Source: Sediminibacterium sp.
GTDB lineage: Bacteria > Bacteroidota > Bacteroidia > Chitinophagales > Chitinophagaceae
Direction: 5' to 3'
NCBI GenBank assembly: GCA_030158665.1
Contig: JAOASM010000029.1
Span: 1 to 39,464, forward strand
Length of the DNA: 39,464 nt
Both the position numbers and the translations under genes were made by a program. A model generated the notes under the pieces. It was not told the origin of the DNA, searched no databases, and saw nothing but the letters and a program-made list of their open reading frames with translations. Positions 1 through 7,349 of this stretch are shown one piece after another (positions within the stretch are counted from its first letter, which is position 1; the number at the start of each line of letters is the position of its first letter).

Positions 1-864
1 AGACACAGATGGCAAAGCATTTACTGTAAAAGATTTATTTACAGTTGTAGAACAAGAATTGCCATCGGTAAAAGTATATGTGATTGAAGATGTTCCAGAA
101 GATAATCCTGTAACTAATCCACTTGAATTTATGGTTGCAAATGTTGGGCTTGTTGAACTCCAAACGCCACCTGTTGTGGAATTACTCAATGTAGTTGTTA
201 ATCCCACACACACATTGTTTGAACCTGTTATAGAAGATACAATAGGAGGTGTGTTTACCACTACATCAACTGATTTAATGATATAACAAGATGTATTTAA
301 ATCAAGCCCTTTTATATAATATGTATTTGTTGTTGAAATTGTATTTGCATATATTAACGTGGAAGTGGCTTGAAGATCATTCCAGTAAGTATATGACAAT
401 CCAGAAGTTGAACCAGAAGTAACTGATGGCAATGTTAAATCAACTGAGCTTGGCAAACAAACCGGATCTGGATTTGAGATTAAAAGAATCGGCAATAACG
501 AAACTGAAACATGAACAGGAGTACTACTAGTATTTGATATTTCAACATTCGAGTTAGAGTTTTTAAATACAGCATAATAATACCCTGAATTTGCTGTATT
601 TAATATTATTTCACCTCCAGCAGCTAATTGAACTGACAAACTACTAGCTTTTGAATAAGAACCAGGAATGTTTGAAGATGAAAACCATATTTCAACTTTT
701 ATAGTAGCCGCTTCTGCATTTTTAATATAAAGCCCAACATCTTCACAATTTGTTCCTTGACTATATTCCTTATAACCATCAGCAACTCTAAAAGTAAAAT
801 TCTGTGCAATTAAGAATTTGCTTAACAGCATCAACAAAAAAATATATAAAATCCTTCTCTTCAA
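1..864 (-). CDS. Secreted Ig-like (Big-type) repeat protein, N-terminal part only
   Basis: An open frame runs on the minus strand from about 864 off the left edge of the window with no stop, giving 288 codons. The first residues form a signal peptide: a KRR n-region, a hydrophobic stretch rich in Leu/Ile/Phe, then an A-Q cleavage-like site near residue 20. The rest is Ser/Thr/Asn/Gly-rich beta-type sequence. Towards the edge it carries a bacterial Ig-like motif (GVWSSTSPTFATINSSG, then a VTGLSSGTSSITYTF stretch) typical of very large Bacteroidota surface or T9SS-exported proteins. The start is uncertain: TTG at 864 gives the complete signal peptide, while the first in-frame ATG (831) would remove the positive n-region. 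An intrinsic terminator separates it from fabD. The specific function and the C-terminal sorting domain cannot be seen. Confidence 0.75.
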   Translation of the reverse strand, partial: MKRRILYIFLLMLLSKFLIAQNFTFRVADGYKEYSQGTNCEDVGLYIKNAEAATIKVEIWFSSSNIPGSYSKASSLSVQLAAGGEIILNTANSGYYYAVFKNSNSNVEISNTSSTPVHVSVSLLPILLISNPDPVCLPSSVDLTLPSVTSGSTSGLSYTYWNDLQATSTLIYANTISTTNTYYIKGLDLNTSCYIIKSVDVVVNTPPIVSSITGSNNVCVGLTTTLSNSTTGGVWSSTSPTFATINSSGLVTGLSSGTSSITYTFTDGNSCSTTVNKSFTVNALPSVS

Positions 865-917
865 AATATACTAAATAATTTTAATATGTATTAGGTTTAC
901 AAGCCTATAACACAACG

Positions 918-951
918 AAAAAATCCCTTAAAGATTGCTCATTTAAGGGAT
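918..951 (-). terminator. Intrinsic terminator after fabD
   Basis: A perfect 10-bp inverted repeat (923-932 with 942-951, ATCCCTTAAA type) with a 9-nt loop is followed on the minus strand by six T residues (923-918). It lies 28 bp beyond the fabD stop codon. Confidence 0.85.
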
Positions 952-978
952 AATTAAAAGTTAAAAAACGTATATTTT

Positions 979-1872
979 TTATTGAACTCCGTTCACAACG
1001 GCTTCTTTGTGTACCTTTTGTACCAATCCTTGTAAAACCTTACCAGGACCTACTTCGGTAAACTCAGTTGCACCGTTTGCCACCATGGCTTGCACGGTTT
1101 GTGTCCATTTAACAGCACCCGTTAATTGTGCAATTAAGTTTTCTTTAATTTGTGTTGGATCTGTCACTGCTTTAGCCACTACATTTTGGTATACTGGACA
1201 GATTGGAGTGTTGAATGTGGTTGCTTGGATGGCTGCAGCCAATTCAATTTTCGCAGGCTCCATTAAAGGTGAGTGGAATGCCCCTCCTACTGGTAAAACC
1301 AATGCTCTTTTTGCACCTGCGGCTTTCATTTGCTCACAAGCTATCTCGATACCTTTGGTTGAACCTGAAATCACCAATTGTCCTGGACAATTGTAATTCG
1401 CAGGAACCACTACTTCACCAGACTCTTTTGAAACGGTGGCACAAATTTCTTCTACTTTATCATCTGCTAATGCCAACACTGCAGCCATGGTAGAAGGTTG
1501 TAATTCACAAGCCGATTGCATTGCTTTTGCACGGATACTTACTAAGCGTAATGCATCTTCAAAACTTAAAGTTTTATTGGCAACCAATGCAGAGAACTCT
1601 CCTAATGAATGTCCTGCAACCATATCTGGCTGCGCCTGTTCCATTGTCAAATATGCGACTACAGAATGTATAAATATAGCAGGTTGTGTTACATTGGTTT
1701 GCTTCAATTGCTCATCTGTTCCTTCGAACATGATATCACTAATTCTGAATCCAACTATTTCATTGGCTTTTTCGAATAAGGCTTTAGCAGCTTCATTGGA
1801 ATCATATAAATTTTTACCCATCCCAGAAAACTGACTTCCCTGTCCTGGGAATACAAATGCATGTTTTGACAT
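979..1872 (-). CDS. fabD: Malonyl-CoA:ACP transacylase
   Basis: FabD transfers the malonyl group from CoA to acyl carrier protein, supplying the extender unit for type II fatty acid synthesis in the cytoplasm. The 297-residue protein has the family landmarks: FPGQGSQ at 8-14, the nucleophile elbow GHSLGE with catalytic Ser89, Arg114 in SIRAKAMQ, and GAFHSPLM with the catalytic His near residue 200. I chose the ATG at 1872 because the family N-terminus (SKHAFVFPGQGSQ) begins there. The frame stays open upstream to 1953, but that stretch would translate through the promoter and the folE terminator. A Bacteroidota promoter lies just upstream and a terminator follows, so the gene is probably monocistronic. 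Another fatty-acid gene, fabI, lies elsewhere in the window. Confidence 0.95.
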   Translation of the reverse strand: MSKHAFVFPGQGSQFSGMGKNLYDSNEAAKALFEKANEIVGFRISDIMFEGTDEQLKQTNVTQPAIFIHSVVAYLTMEQAQPDMVAGHSLGEFSALVANKTLSFEDALRLVSIRAKAMQSACELQPSTMAAVLALADDKVEEICATVSKESGEVVVPANYNCPGQLVISGSTKGIEIACEQMKAAGAKRALVLPVGGAFHSPLMEPAKIELAAAIQATTFNTPICPVYQNVVAKAVTDPTQIKENLIAQLTGAVKWTQTVQAMVANGATEFTEVGPGKVLQGLVQKVHKEAVVNGVQ

Positions 1873-1887
1873 ATTGAATCGTTTGGC

Positions 1888-1920
1888 CAAAAATAAATCA
1901 AAAAGCAGTACTTGAACAAA
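1888..1920 (-). promoter_or_regulatory. fabD promoter, Bacteroidota type
   Basis: On the minus strand TTTG (1920-1917), a 21-bp spacer and TAttTTTG (1895-1888) match the sigma-A consensus of Bacteroidota. The predicted leader before the ATG at 1872 is about 12 nt. The -33 element abuts the T-tract of the folE terminator. Confidence 0.75.
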
Positions 1921-1921
1921 T

Positions 1922-1950
1922 AAAAAATGGTGGAGCTGAGCTCCACCATT
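1922..1950 (-). terminator. Intrinsic terminator after folE
   Basis: A perfect palindrome with 12-bp arms around G1938 (GGTGGAGCT-type stem, 1926-1950) is followed on the minus strand by four T residues (1925-1922). It lies about 48 bp past the folE stop. Confidence 0.85.
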
Positions 1951-1997
1951 CACTAACGAACTAACTTACTTCTAACCCAAACCATCAACCAAATCGA

Positions 1998-2711
1998 TTA
2001 GGCGTTGATGTCCAAATATTTTAAAAACTCCGCCTTAGTATTTTCTTCTTGGAACTTACCACCGTAAAAACTAGTGATGGTATTTGAGCTATCATCTTTT
2101 ACGCCTCTACTTGCAACACATAAATGTTTTGCATCTAAGAATACTGCTACATCTTGTGTTTGTAACACTGTCTGTAAAGCTTTACCAATCTGCATAGTCA
2201 ATCGCTCTTGCACCTGTGGACGCTTAGAATAATATTCAACCAATCTATTTAATTTACTTAGTCCAATCACTTTGCCACTGCTGATATACGCCACATGTGC
2301 CTTACCAAAGAAGGGTACAAAATGGTGCTCACAGTTGGTGTAGAAATTGATGTTCTTTTCTACCAACATTTCATTGTACTGAAATTTATTTTCAAACAAA
2401 GTCATGCTTGGCATGTTCGCAGGGTTCAAACCTTGGAACAATTCCTTTACATACATCTTTGCTACTCTTAGTGGCGTACCTCTTAAACTATCATCGTTTA
2501 AGTCCATGCCCAAAGTCTCCATAATCGCTCTAAAGTGTGGTTCAATTATGGCAATTTTTTCTTCATCCGTTTTATCAAAAGCGTCTGCACGCATTGGTGT
2601 GTCTACTGAACTTGCTTTATGCTCATCACCCATTTCTTCAATGATTAAATGGCTTAATTCAATTTTTTGTTCGCTAAGCGGGGTAGTCAACAAAGTTTCT
2701 TTCTGTTTCAT
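1998..2711 (-). CDS. folE: GTP cyclohydrolase I
   Basis: FolE converts GTP to 7,8-dihydroneopterin triphosphate, the entry step to folate and the substrate of the QueD/PTPS enzymes encoded just upstream. The 237-residue protein contains the zinc site (NCEHHFVPFFGKAH plus the later Cys in HLCVASRGV), the LSKLNRLVEYYSKRPQVQERL helix and the RGTPLRVAKMYVKELF segment. From the ATG at 2711 it overlaps the end of the preceding QueD-like gene by 38 bp, in a different frame. A second in-frame ATG at 2633 (residue 27) would remove the overlap and a poorly conserved N-terminal extension, so the start is not settled. The arrangement suggests co-transcription with the upstream gene. Confidence 0.95.
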   Translation of the reverse strand: MKQKETLLTTPLSEQKIELSHLIIEEMGDEHKASSVDTPMRADAFDKTDEEKIAIIEPHFRAIMETLGMDLNDDSLRGTPLRVAKMYVKELFQGLNPANMPSMTLFENKFQYNEMLVEKNINFYTNCEHHFVPFFGKAHVAYISSGKVIGLSKLNRLVEYYSKRPQVQERLTMQIGKALQTVLQTQDVAVFLDAKHLCVASRGVKDDSSNTITSFYGGKFQEENTKAEFLKYLDINA

Positions 2712-3087
2712 AAAGTCGAATTTTTAATGCTAATTGCTCAGCAATACGAGGTCTTAATAAATTGTAAATCACAATGGCAATATTTTCTGCCGATGGATTT
2801 AAATTTTTAAACAACTCGGTGTCTAGGTTTAAGTTTTTGTGATCAAATCGGGAGATAACTTCTTCTTCTACCATCTTGCTTAAGTCCTTAGTGTTAATCA
2901 CGAATCCTGTAATTGGATCGGGTACACCTACTACTTTTACAATTAAGTCATAGTTATGTCCATGGTAATTAGCATTACTACAAGCACCAAAAACACGTTT
3001 GTTCTCTTCGTCTGTCCAATCTGCACAATACAATTTGTGTGCGGCATTAAAATGCTCTTTTCGATAAACCGCCACTTGATGTTCCAT
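2674..3087 (-). CDS. queD: 6-pyruvoyl-tetrahydropterin synthase / QueD family, copy 1
   Basis: This 137-residue protein belongs to the family that converts dihydroneopterin triphosphate to 6-pyruvoyl-tetrahydropterin or, as QueD, to 6-carboxy-tetrahydropterin for queuosine. The zinc ligands are His17 (HFNAAHKL), His42 and His44 (YHGHNY). The catalytic Cys36 sits in FGACSNAN, and the DHKNLN motif follows. The sequence around FGxCxNxNxHGHNY resembles eukaryotic PTPS as much as bacterial QueD. A similar copy lies 130 bp upstream and folE overlaps downstream. The sequence alone does not say which copy serves queuosine and which, if either, another pterin. Confidence 0.85.
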   Translation of the reverse strand: MEHQVAVYRKEHFNAAHKLYCADWTDEENKRVFGACSNANYHGHNYDLIVKVVGVPDPITGFVINTKDLSKMVEEEVISRFDHKNLNLDTELFKNLNPSAENIAIVIYNLLRPRIAEQLALKIRLYETERNFVDYPA

Positions 3088-3135
3088 AGTTTCCTAATTA
3101 AGAGGATAAAGTTACAATATATAGAACAAGGAACG

Positions 3136-3181
3136 GGCTATATTGTTTAACCTAAATGCAATTAAATTAAACAAAAGAGCC
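3136..3181 (-). promoter_or_regulatory. Hairpin in the queD2-queD1 spacer
   Basis: A perfect 8-bp stem (TTGTTTAA at 3143-3150 with TTAAACAA at 3167-3174) is extended by GGCT (3136-3139) and AGCC (3178-3181) across a small internal loop. No T-tract follows on the minus strand, so it does not look like a simple terminator. It may be a structured leader or processing element before copy 1. No known riboswitch consensus was recognised. Confidence 0.35.
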
Positions 3182-3216
3182 TAAAATACGATAATGTAGA
3201 GGCATTTTATACTTTA

Positions 3217-3624
3217 TTATCCAAAATACTCCACAAATATGCGAGGAGTCTCGTATAATTTTATGCAATGTAATTGCACTTCGGTAGGAATATGAGGTTG
3301 TAGTTGTTCCCAAATGGCAATCGCCAGGTTCTCGGTAGAACATAATTTTCCTTCCATAAATGGCACATCTAAGTTGAGGTTCTTATGATCTAAAGGATCT
3401 ATGACATGTTGCTTAATAATACCACTTAGTTTCTTGACATCAAATAAGAAGCCAGTTTCAGGATTAGGAGTTCCCTTAATGGTAACCAACAACTCATAAT
3501 TATGTCCATGCCAATTTTCATTTGCACAAACGCCAAACACCTGCTCATTTTTTTCCTTAGTCCAATTTGGGTTGGCTAATTTATGGGCTGCGTTAAAATG
3601 TTCCACTCGAGTTAGGTATACCAT
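3217..3624 (-). CDS. queD: 6-pyruvoyl-tetrahydropterin synthase / QueD family, copy 2
   Basis: A second, 135-residue member of the same family. Its N-terminal half aligns closely with copy 1 (HFNAAHKL, FGVCANENWHGHNYEL, DPLDHKNLNLD), with the zinc His and catalytic Cys (residue 33) intact. Neither copy is therefore obviously dead. I start it at the ATG at 3624. A GTG codon directly before it (3627) is also in frame but unnecessary. Its promoter core lies back to back with that of mqnB on the other strand. The likely reaction is the 6-carboxy- or 6-pyruvoyl-tetrahydropterin synthase step acting on the FolE product. The pair may have arisen by tandem duplication with subfunctionalisation (inference). 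Confidence 0.85.
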   Translation of the reverse strand: MVYLTRVEHFNAAHKLANPNWTKEKNEQVFGVCANENWHGHNYELLVTIKGTPNPETGFLFDVKKLSGIIKQHVIDPLDHKNLNLDVPFMEGKLCSTENLAIAIWEQLQPHIPTEVQLHCIKLYETPRIFVEYFG

Positions 3625-3631
3625 CACCGTT

Positions 3632-3647
3632 TATTTTTGCAAAGATA
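3632..3647. promoter_or_regulatory. Symmetric divergent promoter core for queD2 and mqnB
   Basis: TATTTTTGCAAAGATA consists of two perfect TAnnTTTG elements placed back to back: 3632-3639 on plus and 3647-3640 on minus. Predicted leaders are about 13 nt for mqnB (ATG 3656) and about 12 nt for queD2 (ATG 3624). Neither direction has a clear TTTG at -33. Confidence 0.6.
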
Positions 3648-3655
3648 TAAATTTG

Positions 3656-4342
3656 ATGGAACTTTATCCTATGAGAGTCATTATATCTGCAGCAACGAAC
3701 GGGGAATGGATGCCCCTTTTTCAAAAAATCAACCCAAAATTCGTCACTCCGAACAAAAAGTTCTCAGTAGGATTCCATGAATCTGGCGTAGGCATGCTTG
3801 CAAGTAGTGTGTCTTTGATGAAAATGGTCGTTCAAGAAACCCCCTCTTTGATCATTCAAATGGGTGTGGCTGGAAGCTTGGACCCAAAAATCCCATTAGG
3901 AAAAGTATTTGTAATTAAAGATGATATTGTTGGTGATTTAGGCGTTACTGAAAATAAACAATGGAAAGATTTATTTGATTTAAAATTAGATGCTGCAAAT
4001 GATGCGCCTTTTGAAAAAAAATCCTTACCCAATCATTGGCTGAATCAATACAATCTGCTGAAATTGCCCACAAAAAAAGGTGTTACGATCAACACGATTA
4101 CGACCGATAAAAAAATCATGGAAAGATATCGTACGAAGTATAAAGCACAGATTGAATCCATGGAGGGTGCAGCCTTACATTATATTGGTAGGGATTTAAA
4201 TATTCCTTTCATTCAAATTCGTTCGGTGTCTAATTATGTAGGAGAACGAAACAAAGCAAAATGGGAAATGCAGGAGGCGATTTATCAATTGAACGAGACA
4301 CTTTTACAATATGTAGATGCGTTATCAAAAATGGAACACTAA
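3656..4342 (+). CDS. mqnB: Futalosine hydrolase
   Basis: MqnB removes the adenine base (as hypoxanthine) from futalosine to give dehypoxanthine futalosine in the alternative menaquinone pathway. It is a nucleoside-phosphorylase-fold enzyme. Landmarks are the GVAGSL segment after IIQMG, and the nucleoside-binding ESMEGAALHYIG followed by QIRSVSNYVGERN. The start at 3656 gives 228 residues; an ATG at 3671 (MRVIISAATNGEW) is an alternative. I prefer 3656 because it leaves a leader of the same size as other genes here, but the family often begins at the second site. The next gene, mqnD, starts one base after the stop, forming an operon for the same pathway. Confidence 0.9.
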   Translation: MELYPMRVIISAATNGEWMPLFQKINPKFVTPNKKFSVGFHESGVGMLASSVSLMKMVVQETPSLIIQMGVAGSLDPKIPLGKVFVIKDDIVGDLGVTENKQWKDLFDLKLDAANDAPFEKKSLPNHWLNQYNLLKLPTKKGVTINTITTDKKIMERYRTKYKAQIESMEGAALHYIGRDLNIPFIQIRSVSNYVGERNKAKWEMQEAIYQLNETLLQYVDALSKMEH

Positions 4343-4343
4343 T

Positions 4344-5144
4344 ATGAAAAAGATTGATCTAGGATTTTCGCCCTGCCCCAACGATACTTTTATTTTTGAT
4401 GCTTTAGTCAATCATAAAATTGACACAAAGGGTTTTGAATTTAATTTACACCTTGAGGATGTGCAAACCCTTAATGAGTGGGCCTTACAAGGCAAGCTGC
4501 CCTATTCAAAAATTAGTTATGGGGTGTGGCCAAATGTAAAAAATCAATATCAACTCTTAGAGAGTGGCGGCGCTTTAGGTAAAGGCGTAGGACCATTGTT
4601 AATTTATAAAGGAACTCAACCAGACCCTAGCACCATGAGTGTGGCCATTCCAGGCAGGAATACGACTGCACATTTATTATTTAGTCTTGCATTCCCAGAA
4701 GTAAAAAATAAAGTTTTTTTAGTTTTCAATGAAATAGAAGACGCAGTACTTTCTGGTAAAGTGGATGCAGGTGTGATCATCCACGAGAACAGATTTACCT
4801 ATGCAGATAAAGGACTAAGCAGTTGGATGGATTTAGGACATTATTTTGAAACCACTTTTAATGCACCTATCCCATTAGGTGGGATCATTGCGAGAAAAGA
4901 CCAGCCACAAGATGAGGTCAAAATAATGGATACACTCATTCGTGAAAGTGTGGAGTATGCTTTTAAACATAGTTACGATCAACTTCCTGAATTTGTGAAA
5001 TGCCATTCCCAAGAAATGTCGGAGCAAGTCATGCGACAACACATCGATTTGTATGTAAACGATTTTAGTATCGATATGGGCGAAACTGGTAAAAACGCGA
5101 TTGCAAGATTAGAAGAAGTATACATTCAGTTGACGAACGGCTAA
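4344..5144 (+). CDS. mqnD: 1,4-dihydroxy-6-naphthoate synthase
   Basis: MqnD converts cyclic dehypoxanthinyl futalosine to 1,4-dihydroxy-6-naphthoate, a later step of the futalosine menaquinone pathway. It has a periplasmic-binding-protein-like fold but no signal peptide. Family landmarks are the N-terminal LGFSPCPNDTFIFDAL, the KISYGVWP segment, the GKGVGPLL strand and VDAGVIIHENRFTY with its conserved His. I start at the ATG at 4344, directly after the mqnB stop; the frame extends slightly upstream into mqnB without family sequence. The stop overlaps the phr stop by 4 bp in convergent orientation. MqnA and MqnC must be encoded elsewhere. Confidence 0.93.
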   Translation: MKKIDLGFSPCPNDTFIFDALVNHKIDTKGFEFNLHLEDVQTLNEWALQGKLPYSKISYGVWPNVKNQYQLLESGGALGKGVGPLLIYKGTQPDPSTMSVAIPGRNTTAHLLFSLAFPEVKNKVFLVFNEIEDAVLSGKVDAGVIIHENRFTYADKGLSSWMDLGHYFETTFNAPIPLGGIIARKDQPQDEVKIMDTLIRESVEYAFKHSYDQLPEFVKCHSQEMSEQVMRQHIDLYVNDFSIDMGETGKNAIARLEEVYIQLTNG

Positions 5145-6463
5145 GGCTTTAATGCTTTTGCATAAGCCGCTAGTACCCTTGTCCTTGCTTCCTCGTGCAC
5201 CACAATTGGCTTAGGATAACTCAAACTATCTAACTCAGGTACCCATTTACGGATATATTGTAATTGCTTGTCGAACTTCTCTGTTTGTAATCTTGGGTTG
5301 AAGACTCTAAAATAGGGTGCAGCATCACATCCACTTCCACTAGCCCACTGCCATCCACCATTGTTTGCGGCAAAATCAAAATCCAATAATTTTTGTGCAA
5401 AATACGCTTCCCCCCAGCGCCAATCAATTAATAAATGCTTGGTCAAAAAACTAGCTACAATCATTCTTACCCTATTATGCATAAATCCGGTTGCGTTGAG
5501 TTCTCGCATACCCGCATCTACAATTGGGTAGCCAGTTTGTCCTTTACACCAGGCTTCAAACTCTTTTTCATTGTTTCGCCATTCTATAAAATCATATTGG
5601 GCTCTAAAGGATTTGCCTTCTGCCACATGTGGGAAATGCCATAAGATCATATGGTAAAAATCGCGCCAAATGAGTTCGTTCAAATAAGTGGTATTGACAG
5701 AAGCTGTTTCCTTTGCCAGCTGTCTAACTGAAATAGTACCAAATCTCAAATGCATCCCAAGGTGCGAAGTTCCACCCTCGATGGCCGGAAAATCTCTTTG
5801 GGTGGTGTAATTTTTCACCGTGGCTTCTTTCCATTTTTTAGGAGGTACCACCAAATCTGTTGTCTCAAATCCCATGTCCTTTAAACTTGGAATCGGCAAT
5901 GGCTTGGAGTCTAAAAAATACTCCACCCCTTTTTCCGAAGGTGAAAGTTTAGGTGGATTCGCCTCCCATGCAGCCTTCCATTTTCTTGAATAAGGAGTGA
6001 ATACGGTGTAGGGTTTTCCATCCTCTTTGGTGACTTCTGACTTTTCAAAAATCACTTGATCCTTATAAGAATGAAACGCTATTTTATCTTTAATTAAATA
6101 TGAACTAATACTCGCATCTCTTTGAATACCATATGGTTCGTAATCTTGATTGGTAAAAACCGAATGTACTTTATATTGCTTAGTCACCTCCTCAAACGCG
6201 GTCGCAGGACTGCCGTAATGCACCCAGATAGACTTGCCATTTGTAGTCAAATCTGCCTGTAATTCAGCGATGGTTTGATGAATAAAATCGACTCTACGGT
6301 CTGCCTTATCTTCTAATTTATCTAAAATTAACTTGTCAAAAACAAAGATGGGTAACACTTTGAGGTCTAGTTTTTGAGCCAACTTAAGGGCATGGTACAA
6401 CCCTGTGTTGTCTTTTAACCTCAAATCTCTTCGGAACCAAAATAGAATAACGGATGGACGCAT
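5141..6463 (-). CDS. phr: Deoxyribodipyrimidine photolyase (cryptochrome/photolyase family)
   Basis: A flavoprotein that uses blue or near-UV light to split cyclobutane pyrimidine dimers in DNA. The 440 residues contain an N-terminal antenna-binding Rossmann domain (ILFWFRRDLRLKDNTGL at 6-22) and a C-terminal FAD domain. The FAD domain has the conserved ELIWRDFYHMIL, TGYPIVDAGMREL, WMHNRxRM-like (FMHNRVRM), and NNGGWQWASGSGCDAAPYF segments, followed by RVFNPRLQTEKFD. The NNGGWQW-DAAPYF-FNP signature points to class I CPD photolyase rather than (6-4) photolyase or plant-type cryptochrome. It converges on mqnD with a 4-bp overlap and diverges from the NIF3-family gene. No strong promoter element was seen. 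Confidence 0.92.
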   Translation of the reverse strand: MRPSVILFWFRRDLRLKDNTGLYHALKLAQKLDLKVLPIFVFDKLILDKLEDKADRRVDFIHQTIAELQADLTTNGKSIWVHYGSPATAFEEVTKQYKVHSVFTNQDYEPYGIQRDASISSYLIKDKIAFHSYKDQVIFEKSEVTKEDGKPYTVFTPYSRKWKAAWEANPPKLSPSEKGVEYFLDSKPLPIPSLKDMGFETTDLVVPPKKWKEATVKNYTTQRDFPAIEGGTSHLGMHLRFGTISVRQLAKETASVNTTYLNELIWRDFYHMILWHFPHVAEGKSFRAQYDFIEWRNNEKEFEAWCKGQTGYPIVDAGMRELNATGFMHNRVRMIVASFLTKHLLIDWRWGEAYFAQKLLDFDFAANNGGWQWASGSGCDAAPYFRVFNPRLQTEKFDKQLQYIRKWVPELDSLSYPKPIVVHEEARTRVLAAYAKALKP

Positions 6464-6528
6464 AGTAGGAGAATAACATTTAATGCCACAAATAGTTGAA
6501 TGACAGGCTCAATTTATCAATTAATAAT

Positions 6529-6536
6529 TAATTTAG
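6529..6536 (+). promoter_or_regulatory. Possible -7 element for the NIF3-family gene
   Basis: TAatTTaG (one mismatch to TAnnTTTG) ends 3 nt before the ATG at 6540. This is the same close spacing as several exact elements in the window. No convincing -33 element is present. Confidence 0.35.
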
Positions 6537-6539
6537 TGC

Positions 6540-7340
6540 ATGCAAATTAAAGCCTTCATTACAAGCCTAGAAGATTGGGCACCGCTCCAATTTCAAGAAT
6601 CTTATGACAATGCTGGTCTAATAGTGGGCGATCCAGAAGCAAATTGTACAGGTGTTTTATGTTCCTTAGATTGCACAGAGGCGGTGGTAGAGGAAGCCAT
6701 TGAGAAAGGATGTAACCTGATTGTGAGTCACCACCCCATCATTTTTAAAGGCATTAAGCAATTTAGCAGCGACCATTATGTTAACCGAACTGTCCTAAAA
6801 GCGATCCAAAATAATATCGCTTTATATGCGATTCATACCAATTTAGACAATGTAATACATGGGGTAAATAGTACCCTTGCAGACAGATTACACCTAGAAA
6901 ATAGAAAAATTTTAGCGCCTATTCCAGGTCTTTTTGGCAGCAATGGACAGGCAGTTGGAGCGGGTTTGGTGGGTGAACTACCTCTTGAAACAGAGCCAGA
7001 AGCCTTTTTAAGATGGGTTAAGGAGAAGTTGAATTTAAATGTCATTAAGCATACTAAATTAATTGATAAAAAACTGATTACCATAGCTTTATGTGGCGGT
7101 AGCGGAAGTTTTTTATTAGATCAAATTAAGACTCAAAAGATAGATTGTTTCATTACCAGTGATCTTAAATACCATGATTTTTTTGAGGCAGACGGAAAGT
7201 ACCTTTTGTTAGATATCGGACATGGCGAAAGCGAACATTTTGTTCCTGCACTAATTGTTGACTATTTAAAGCGTAAATTCCTTACCTTTGCCGTCCTCGA
7301 ATCTGAGGTGAAAACGCAACCTATAAGCTACTTAAAATAA
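6540..7340 (+). CDS. NIF3-family dinuclear metal centre protein (YbgI/YqfO type)
   Basis: A widespread metal-binding family whose physiological role is poorly defined, sometimes annotated as GTP cyclohydrolase I type 2. The 266-residue protein has the N-terminal SYDNAGLIVGD motif, the metal-binding VSHHPIIFKG (His64, His65), the AIHTNLDNVIHGVN segment and the C-terminal GHGESEHF that supplies further ligands. At this length it is the short form, apparently lacking the PII-like insert found in members of about 360-370 residues. It starts at 6540, very near a -7-like element, and is probably co-transcribed with the zinc-ribbon gene 9 bp downstream, a common pairing in Bacteroidota. Confidence 0.88.
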   Translation: MQIKAFITSLEDWAPLQFQESYDNAGLIVGDPEANCTGVLCSLDCTEAVVEEAIEKGCNLIVSHHPIIFKGIKQFSSDHYVNRTVLKAIQNNIALYAIHTNLDNVIHGVNSTLADRLHLENRKILAPIPGLFGSNGQAVGAGLVGELPLETEPEAFLRWVKEKLNLNVIKHTKLIDKKLITIALCGGSGSFLLDQIKTQKIDCFITSDLKYHDFFEADGKYLLLDIGHGESEHFVPALIVDYLKRKFLTFAVLESEVKTQPISYLK

Positions 7341-7349
7341 AACATTCAT

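Noticed and set aside
59..286. Plus-strand open frame of 75 codons at the left edge
   Set aside because: It lies opposite the minus-strand Ig-like protein frame, which has a signal peptide and coherent family sequence. The plus frame shows no recognisable protein features.
1873..1953. Longer N-terminus for FabD
   Set aside because: It would place 27 residues through the TAttTTTG promoter and part of the folE terminator. Family proteins begin at the SKHAFVFPGQGSQ segment, encoded from 1872.
3088..3216. preQ1 riboswitch before queD1
   Set aside because: The spacer has a hairpin, but I could not find the compact C-rich loop and A-rich pseudoknot strand of class I or any other preQ1 pattern.
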